Source: DASTDY01 sp035478375 (lineage in GTDB: Bacteria; Patescibacteriota; Saccharimonadia; Saccharimonadales; EFPC-124). From it: DNA of 9,309 nt. Under the pieces are notes generated by a model. That model saw only the letters and a program-made list of their open reading frames with translations. It was not told the DNA's origin and made no database searches. The position numbers were made by a program, and so were the translations under genes. This document shows, in pieces, positions 5,933-9,309 of the stretch. The DNA is taken from positions 1 to 9,309 of the forward strand of contig DATIJQ010000039.1 of assembly GCA_035478375.1 (NCBI GenBank). Reading direction: 5' to 3'. Position 1 is the stretch's first letter, and every line of letters starts with the position of its first letter.

Positions 5933-6642
5933 CGACCGATCAACCCGACCCCCGTACCGACTTAGAACTGGCGCTTAACCAGGTTGTACTAGGTGAACAC
6001 GATTACGTGCTAAGGCACCTGCTGCCACACGTTAGTTTCTCGGCCGCCATCACGGCGCTAGAGGACCGCGAAGCAATCGCGCTGCCACCACTCTTTGTGG
6101 ACGGTGCGTACTGGGCTTTGCGCGGCACGCGTGGCAGCTACGTCACAGCAATGCGCACAGTGCAGTCGTACGGAACGCCGCACGCTGGGCACCTCAGGGG
6201 ACATACTACTCAGCCGAAAGTCCTGTTCGTTGATGGAGCAATAGCCTTCGCCACAAAGCACTGGCCAGAAAAACTCGCCAAACGCCACGGGAATGATGCA
6301 GTGGTGTTCGAGCTATTCTGGCCAGAGGCGCTGCAACCACACAGCCAGGTGTACGCAGAGCTGAACATGCTGTATCGCGACATCAGCGGCGATGAACAGC
6401 TCAACATCATGGTCCACAATGTGACATACGACCATCTTGCTGGCGGCGAGATGGTCGGCTGGAGCCCGCACCGATTGCCCTACTGCGGCATTTGCGGGTC
6501 TGCAATCCAGCAGCTGCGTTGTTACACATGCAAACTCAGTTTCCGGCGGATCCAGCAACGGGCCGTGCCAGTGGACCAGGCGATGTCTATGCCGAGCAGA
6601 GTTCGAGAAACGTTCGAAGCAATGGGGTACAGCTTTAAGTAA
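5929..6642 (+). CDS. Tandem zinc-finger-like paralogue B, unknown function
   Basis: A 237-aa paralogue of A. From about residue 14 the two align well: ALNQVVLGEHDYVLRHL with ALGYVIADPATYLDMRAL, then EAIALPPLFVDGAYWALRG (48-66) with the A core, and RTVQSYG (76-82) with RTPESF. The middle has DGAIAFATKHWPEKLAKRHG (102-121), and this PEKL segment is matched by AEKL in paralogue C. The C-terminal knuckle YCGICGSAIQQLRCYTC has four cysteines (186, 189, 198, 201), a complete C-x2-C-x8-C-x2-C ligand set, while A and C end in Cys/His. The tail MPSRVRETFEAMGYSFK matches A. The start at 5929 is fixed by AAGGA (5920-5924) 4 nt upstream and by the ATGA overlap with A. It is followed 10 bp later by a strong hairpin. 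Confidence 0.82.
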   Translation: MTTDQPDPRTDLELALNQVVLGEHDYVLRHLLPHVSFSAAITALEDREAIALPPLFVDGAYWALRGTRGSYVTAMRTVQSYGTPHAGHLRGHTTQPKVLFVDGAIAFATKHWPEKLAKRHGNDAVVFELFWPEALQPHSQVYAELNMLYRDISGDEQLNIMVHNVTYDHLAGGEMVGWSPHRLPYCGICGSAIQQLRCYTCKLSFRRIQQRAVPVDQAMSMPSRVRETFEAMGYSFK

Positions 6643-6652
6643 TCGTCCGTCA

Positions 6653-6685
6653 GCACGGAGGGCCGCCACGCGCTGCCCTCCGTGC
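6653..6685 (+). repeat. Hairpin repeat copy 1 (after paralogue B)
   Basis: GCACGGAGGGC (6653-6663) pairs perfectly with GCCCTCCGTGC (6675-6685), an 11-bp stem. The inner 26 bp (6656-6681) recur at 7390-7415 with three changes. What follows is A-rich (AAACAAAA), not T-rich, so it is not a standard terminator. Confidence 0.7.
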
Positions 6686-6704
6686 AAACAAAATACATTT
6701 GGTT

Positions 6705-6710
6705 TATAAT
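6705..6710 (+). promoter_or_regulatory. Perfect TATAAT before paralogue C
   Basis: A perfect -10 box ending 6 nt before the TTG at 6717. No -35 match sits at the right distance, because that position is occupied by the end of the hairpin repeat. Transcription from here would begin at the TTG. Confidence 0.45.
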
Positions 6711-6716
6711 CATTCA

Positions 6717-7382
6717 TTGTCCCAGCAACAGATTGGTTACGTCGTCTTGAATACGGTACATACCTGTTATACAAACAACCTTAGCCGCTTTGTCGCAAAC
6801 CAGGGCCGTCTGATACCCGAGCTTTACGCACACCTCAACGACCGGACAATTATCGATTGCGCCCGCCGCCTCTTGCCATTTGCAATACCTGGCGCTTACG
6901 TGCGTGGCGCTGTATGGGTGGTGCAAGGGCAAGAAGGGCAACCGGCAAAGTATCAACCTTACCGTACGCTGGAGTCGTTTATTGGCGCTGCGACTCACCG
7001 TTTCCCTGAACCGCGCGATACTATTCATGGATTGTTTACAGCTTTAAATTACGCCGAAGACAATTGGGCCGAAAAGCTCATGACAGACCGTTGGCCGGCA
7101 TCGCTCCGCTGTAACATCGTAAAATCTGGTAAGGTGGTGCGTCAGGTATACGTTATGCTGCAAGGCCAATTGCCACAAGAATTTACGACTAAAGGTTTAC
7201 GGGGTGCTACTGATTTTGTCACGCCAAACAATGTGTTCGGCAGAGAATTAGCGGCCAACGCACGCATTGCTCATTTTTGCGCGGTGTGTCGACGACGTGT
7301 TGTTAAGCGTCTTAACGACTGTGACGCGCACCGCAAAAATCAACCGCTTCCTCAACAAATTTGGGATGTGCTACGCCAATGA
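6717..7382 (+). CDS. Tandem zinc-finger-like paralogue C, unknown function
   Basis: About 221 aa, the most diverged of the three paralogues. With a start at TTG 6717 it shows LPFAIPGAYVRGAVWVVQG (53-71) in place of the A/B core, YRTLESF (82-88) matching RTPESF of A, GLFTALNYAEDNWAEKL (105-121) combining features of A and B, and the knuckle FCAVCRRRVVKRLNDCDAH with Cys188, Cys191, Cys202 and His205. The tail PLPQQIWDVLRQ is a shortened version of the A/B tail. The start is uncertain: TTG 6699 would include the TATAAT box, TTG 6717 lies 6 nt after it (leaderless), and TTG 6747 is also possible; none has a ribosome site. Separate transcription from A-B is suggested by the hairpin and TATAAT between them. 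Function unknown. Confidence 0.75.
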   Translation: MSQQQIGYVVLNTVHTCYTNNLSRFVANQGRLIPELYAHLNDRTIIDCARRLLPFAIPGAYVRGAVWVVQGQEGQPAKYQPYRTLESFIGAATHRFPEPRDTIHGLFTALNYAEDNWAEKLMTDRWPASLRCNIVKSGKVVRQVYVMLQGQLPQEFTTKGLRGATDFVTPNNVFGRELAANARIAHFCAVCRRRVVKRLNDCDAHRKNQPLPQQIWDVLRQ

Positions 7383-7389
7383 CTGGGTG

Positions 7390-7415
7390 CGGAGGGTGGC
7401 CACGTGCTGCCCTCC
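7390..7415 (+). repeat. Hairpin repeat copy 2 (after paralogue C)
   Basis: 23 of 26 positions match 6656-6681. GGAGGG (7391-7396) pairs with CCCTCC (7410-7415), and pairing extends inward through two wobbles to a 5-nt loop. Like copy 1 it begins within 15 bp of a paralogue's stop codon and is followed by A-rich sequence with AACAA. Confidence 0.7.
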
Positions 7416-7732
7416 CAAAAAACAACTCGCGTACCAAATTGGCGCAAAATCAAGACTTTCGCCGTGGCAGCAACTTGCTATACTTATATTAGTCATGTTT
7501 GTGCTGGCACCAAGCCGCCTTCTTACAAACAGACTTTAACAATTTATACGTTTTAGGCCGCCACTTGGCGGTGCTTTCGCGCTTTACGGTTAGCAAACGC
7601 GCCGTAAAAGCTACTTTTGTTTCCCTGGGTCAGTCGTTGCCTCCGAGCGGTTGGGCACGGCCATTGCCAGGTAAGCTCCTGCTAAAACCCGTTCGCCTTA
7701 AATAAGCGATAAATCTCGACAGGATGAAAGCA
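7416..7732. other. Stretch without a firm gene
   Basis: Between the second hairpin repeat and the 84-aa gene I see only a weak ORF (7499-7705), a possible -10 (TATACT, 7479-7484) and two inverted repeats: CCGCC (7558-7562) with GGCGG (7567-7571), and GCTTTACGG (7581-7589) with CCGTAAAAGC (7602-7611, one bulge). It may be a small gene, a structured RNA or decayed sequence. Confidence 0.35.
7499..7705 (+). CDS. Doubtful small ORF
   Basis: A 68-aa frame from TTG 7499, with an in-frame TAG just upstream (7490-7492) and no ATG inside. Codons resemble the native genes, and the product is basic with no acidic cluster, ending LLLKPVRLK. There is no ribosome site; two -10-like boxes (TATACT 7479, TATATT 7485) lie upstream. 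The gap to the next gene is 27 bp. It could equally be non-coding. Confidence 0.25.
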   Translation: MCWHQAAFLQTDFNNLYVLGRHLAVLSRFTVSKRAVKATFVSLGQSLPPSGWARPLPGKLLLKPVRLK

Positions 7733-7987
7733 ATGAATCGACGTACAGTTAACGAAGGTGTAACTATAACCTCGCTGGCATTCCGCAGCACCCGGGACTT
7801 TACCACGTACCCGCGGCGCATGGAGTTCCAAGGCCGGGCGTACACCTTCCAAAACGGCTTGCAGTACCTTATTAAAAAAGGTGGTAGCATTACCCGGATT
7901 TTCGACATGGTCGACAACGCCGGGGCCAGCTACCGCCTAAAATGCGACGATGCGCATAGTTGGACACTCCTAGCCATTACCGAGTGA
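7733..7987 (+). CDS. 84-aa hypothetical protein
   Basis: A small, probably soluble protein with a disordered basic N-terminus (MNRRTVNEGV) and a beta-rich body: EFQGRAYTFQNGLQYLIKKG (31-50), SITRIFDMVDNAGASYRLKC (52-71) and HSWTLLAITE (75-84). The body alternates hydrophobic and charged residues like a small beta-barrel or wing. Short stand-alone proteins of this look are common hypotheticals in Patescibacteria, but I assign no function. Start: ATG 7733 has AGGATGA (7721-7727) 5 nt upstream; the earlier in-frame ATG 7724 overlaps that element and is less likely. A strong terminator follows 16 bp after the stop. Confidence 0.75.
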   Translation: MNRRTVNEGVTITSLAFRSTRDFTTYPRRMEFQGRAYTFQNGLQYLIKKGGSITRIFDMVDNAGASYRLKCDDAHSWTLLAITE

Positions 7988-8003
7988 TCCAGACCGCGTT
8001 TAC

Positions 8004-8036
8004 CAAAAACCCGCCCTCAAGCCAGGCGGGTTTTTG
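8004..8036 (+). terminator. Intrinsic terminator after the 84-aa gene
   Basis: CAAAAACCCGCC (8004-8015) pairs perfectly with GGCGGGTTTTTG (8025-8036), 12 bp, loop of 9 nt, with the T-run forming the end of the stem. Confidence 0.9.
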
Positions 8037-8052
8037 TTGTACGAATTTTAAC

Positions 8053-8081
8053 TTGGCAGCTACCTAACGTTATGGTAGCTT
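8053..8081 (+). promoter_or_regulatory. Promoter with embedded dyad, 40-aa membrane protein gene
   Basis: TTGGCA (8053-8058), 17-bp spacer and TAGCTT (8076-8081), ending 6 nt before ATG 8088, so a leaderless start is expected. The inverted repeat AGCTACC (8058-8064) / GGTAGCT (8074-8080), with AACGTT near its centre, fills the space between the boxes, where a repressor or MerR-type regulator would bind. The -10 is a weak match. Confidence 0.45.
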
Positions 8082-8087
8082 AATAAT

Positions 8088-8210
8088 ATGAATATGATTG
8101 ATTTTGGTACCCCAGAAGTAGTCCTTGTTGTCGGTTTTATTGTTGGACTTGCAATTGTCGTGTACGTTGGCCGTCTTGTTTACAAAAACTTCTTCTCGAA
8201 ACAGCAATAA
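8088..8210 (+). CDS. Small single-pass membrane protein, 40 aa
   Basis: MNMIDFGTPE is followed by one strongly hydrophobic helix (about 11-28: VVLVVGFIVGLAIVVYVG) and a basic, aromatic tail RLVYKNFFSKQQ. By the positive-inside rule the tail faces the cytoplasm. The codons are native in style. No ribosome site precedes ATG 8088; a second in-frame ATG (8094) is possible. The gene is flanked by its own promoter and terminator, so it is a stand-alone unit despite its size. Function unknown; small proteins like this often modulate a larger membrane complex, which is only a guess here. Confidence 0.7.
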   Translation: MNMIDFGTPEVVLVVGFIVGLAIVVYVGRLVYKNFFSKQQ

Positions 8211-8222
8211 CTAATATCATTT

Positions 8223-8286
8223 ATGGCGCTATCGGCGGCAGTCACAAAAGCATGTGACTGCCGCCTTAACGTTTTTTTAGCGCCAT
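8223..8286. repeat. Outer inverted repeat enclosing the terminator
   Basis: ATGGCGCTA (8223-8231) and TAGCGCCAT (8278-8286) are perfect 9-bp inverted arms on either side of the terminator hairpin, giving two nested stems. The left arm starts 13 bp after the 40-aa gene; the right arm lies 23 bp before the end of the convergent secreted-protein gene. Confidence 0.55.
8234..8278 (+). terminator. Intrinsic terminator after the 40-aa gene
   Basis: GGCGGCAGTCAC (8234-8245) pairs perfectly with GTGACTGCCGCC (8254-8265), 12 bp, followed by TTAACG and seven Ts (8272-8278). The other strand has no T-run, so it should act on the + strand only. Confidence 0.85.
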
Positions 8287-8308
8287 GTAGCGTTGGCTGC
8301 GCGCCTAG

Positions 8309-8722
8309 CTAGCAGCCGCGGTCGAAACTCACCACGTTGCCCCAGGCGTTGATACCCCAGCGGGAGGCGCACGAGAACGTCGCCCAGCCTCCCCAGATCG
8401 TCACGCTGTAGTTCTCGCCGGCACCCATCCAGGAACCACCACCACCGTAGGTGCCGTACCAGGTGATACCGTTGAGCGAGTAGCCGAGCGTGTCCACCCC
8501 GGGCGTGATCTGCCCGTTCTGCCAGACCTGCGAACCGTTGTAGCAGATGGGCACGGTCATGTGCGGCCGGATGGCCGTGACCGTCGCGCCCGACAGGTTG
8601 AGCGTCTTGCAGGTCGTGCCGGCGAAAGCCTGCTGCGACGAGACCAAGCCGGTCGTCATCGCCAGCGTCGTCAGCAGGAGTGCCACGACGCCCCGCTTGA
8701 CGAAGATCAAAACCTTCCTCAT
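8309..8722 (-). CDS. Secreted four-cysteine protein, GC-rich and probably acquired
   Basis: A 137-aa protein with a clear Sec signal peptide: basic MRKVLIFVKR, hydrophobic GVVALLLTTLAMTTGLV, and a cleavage site AFA|G after residue 34. The mature part of about 103 aa is Gly/Trp/Tyr-rich and beta-like, with seven Trp and a GTYGGGGSWMGAG turn, and four cysteines (38, 60, 118, 137), the last being the C-terminal residue; two disulfides are plausible. About nine in ten codons end in G or C, far above the neighbours, as in high-GC Actinobacteria. GGTGA lies 3 nt before the ATG. It has its own promoter and a leader of about 82 nt. I do not recognise the family; an exported toxin, adhesin or host-contact protein are guesses. 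Confidence 0.85.
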   Translation of the reverse strand: MRKVLIFVKRGVVALLLTTLAMTTGLVSSQQAFAGTTCKTLNLSGATVTAIRPHMTVPICYNGSQVWQNGQITPGVDTLGYSLNGITWYGTYGGGGSWMGAGENYSVTIWGGWATFSCASRWGINAWGNVVSFDRGC

Positions 8723-8783
8723 TCTTCACCAGTCTTTCTTCCGCAGGAACAAAACGAAACACACTGGCGCTAAACAAACGTTT

Positions 8784-8803
8784 GCTTGCCGGTGACGGCA
8801 AGC
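8784..8803 (-). promoter_or_regulatory. Hairpin at the 5' end of the secreted-protein mRNA
   Basis: GCTTGCCG and CGGCAAGC form a perfect 8-bp stem with a 4-nt loop (TCAC on the - strand). The predicted transcription start is near 8804, so the stem begins at about the second base of the mRNA, the position where 5' hairpins protect transcripts from decay. Next to it is the 10-bp palindrome CAAACGTTTG (8775-8784). Confidence 0.5.
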
Positions 8804-8810
8804 TACGAGT

Positions 8811-8840
8811 AGTTTAGCATGCTACGCAAATACTCATCAA
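8811..8840 (-). promoter_or_regulatory. Promoter of the secreted-protein gene
   Basis: On the - strand: TTGATG (8835-8840), 18-bp spacer, TAAACT (8811-8816) preceded by TGC, an extended -10. The -35 is 11 bp from the divergent -35 of the HD-domain gene. Confidence 0.6.
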
Positions 8841-8851
8841 GAATCGACGCT

Positions 8852-8880
8852 TTGTCGCTTCTGCCTAAACTTGCTAGTAT
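8852..8880 (+). promoter_or_regulatory. Leaderless promoter of the HD-domain gene
   Basis: TTGTCG (8852-8857), 17-bp spacer, TAGTAT (8875-8880) preceded by TGC (extended -10). The -10 ends 6 nt before ATG 8887, so transcription should start on the A of the ATG. No ribosome site exists. Confidence 0.6.
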
Positions 8881-8886
8881 GTAATT

Positions 8887-9309
8887 ATGAAAACGTATTC
8901 TCGCGAAGTCACCGCACTCTTAAAAGAATGCGAATTTTTGTTTCAAAAATACTCCGAAGAATTGCGCGCAACAACACAGCCGTATTATCTACGCAAAGCG
9001 ATAAATCATGTTCCTAATTATAATTATCGTCCAGAAGACCCGCTCATACGCGAGACATTAATGGAGCACGTTGGGTCTTTGCCTATGCTGGCGGCAGCAT
9101 TTTATCCGCATATAAATAACGTCAATGTCGATTTAGGCCAAGCGCTCACCATGCTAGCAATTCACGACATTGGCGAGCTCATAACAGGCGATGAAATAAT
9201 TTTTACCAAAAAAGCCAGCGCTAAAAATTCAGAGCGCGAGGCGGCGTTATCACTTTTACACAAAACGTATCATGCCATATACGACGATATCGAAACGCAA
9301 ACAAGTCCG
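8887..9309 (+). CDS. HD-domain phosphohydrolase, partial at the window end
   Basis: The first 141 residues of a metal-dependent HD-domain hydrolase, possibly related to the YfbR-type 5'-deoxynucleotidases, which act on nucleotide monophosphates in the cytoplasm. Visible motifs: R-x4-EH (Arg55, Glu60, His61) leading into HVGSLPMLAAAF, then the defining His93-Asp94 in AIHDIGELITGDE (91-103), with Glu97 where YfbR-like proteins have HDxxE. The last conserved Asp of the fold lies beyond the window, so the active site cannot be fully checked. Residues 1-45 form a helical N-terminus. The start at 8887 fits the leaderless promoter. Codon use is native and AT-tolerant, contrasting with the divergent GC-rich neighbour. 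HD-domain membership is firm; the substrate is not. Confidence 0.85.
   Translation, partial: MKTYSREVTALLKECEFLFQKYSEELRATTQPYYLRKAINHVPNYNYRPEDPLIRETLMEHVGSLPMLAAAFYPHINNVNVDLGQALTMLAIHDIGELITGDEIIFTKKASAKNSEREAALSLLHKTYHAIYDDIETQTSP

Noticed and set aside
6313..6774. 153-aa frame antisense to paralogue B
   Set aside because: Mirrors the conserved zinc-knuckle region of paralogue B and lacks start signals.
6653..7415. CRISPR-like or transposon-end interpretation of the two hairpin repeats
   Set aside because: Only two copies about 700 bp apart, with a gene between them, no spacer pattern, no transposase and no target-site duplication seen.
7630..7917. 95-aa frame antisense to the 84-aa gene
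   Set aside because: No ribosome site or promoter; opposite strand has the terminator and AGGATGA site.
8309..8722. Lactococcin-972-type bacteriocin for the secreted protein
   Set aside because: Size and secretion are loosely similar, but I do not see the family's His/Tyr-rich pattern, and the mature part has four cysteines.
8277..8801. 174-aa frame overlapping the secreted-protein gene in another frame
   Set aside because: Long shadow caused by high GC; the 137-aa frame has the signal peptide, the ribosome site and the promoter.

Overview
The window looks like a chromosomal piece from a small-genome bacterium of the Patescibacteria/CPR type, most probably a Candidatus Saccharibacteria (TM7) relative. 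This is inferred from gene content and style: a DEAD-box helicase with a short basic Arg/Ser/Gly-rich N-terminus and a truncated C-terminus, a TypA/BipA GTPase, a minimal FNR-like oxidoreductase, an HD-domain protein, many tiny genes, and native genes whose -10 boxes sit so close to the start codon that their mRNAs should be leaderless. No rRNA, tRNA, CRISPR array, transposase or phage gene was seen.

Layout. 1-78: an unresolved gene end or start at the window edge. 148-1353 (-): DEAD-box RNA helicase, between a 12-bp terminator hairpin and a structured leader. 1484-1920 (+): a strong promoter drives two tiny GC-rich genes (57-aa charged protein, 37-aa membrane protein), closed by a run of hairpins and seven Ts; composition suggests transfer from a high-GC, actinobacterium-like donor. 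1979-3041 (+): an FNR-like flavin oxidoreductase, then two tiny proteins (48 and 51 aa), each with exactly four cysteines in the pattern C...CxxCxxC. 3052-3172: three hairpins, the last a bidirectional terminator shared with typA. 3186-5024 (-): typA/bipA.

5156-7382 (+): the most unusual region, three tandem divergent paralogues (258, 237 and about 221 aa) of a family I do not recognise. They share an 'IALP..(Y/F)(V/I).GA.W' core, a Trp/Leu-rich middle and a C-terminal Cys/His zinc-finger-like knuckle. The first two overlap by ATGA; the second and third are each followed by copies of the same 26-bp hairpin-forming repeat. Then come a weakly supported ORF (7499-7705), an 84-aa hypothetical protein (7733-7987) and a 40-aa membrane protein (8088-8210) with a dyad placed between its -35 and -10 boxes. 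8309-8722 (-): a secreted four-cysteine protein, again strongly GC-rich and alien in codon use. 8887-9309 (+): start of an HD-domain phosphohydrolase that runs off the window.

Two themes connect the genes. First, both GC-rich alien loci lie divergent from a native gene with nearly touching back-to-back promoters, and the first gene of each starts with nearly the same 11-nt start region (GGKGAAGAATG). Second, the oxidoreductase and the two tetra-cysteine mini-proteins form a compact possible redox or metal-binding unit. All functional statements rest on reading the sequence; nothing was searched.
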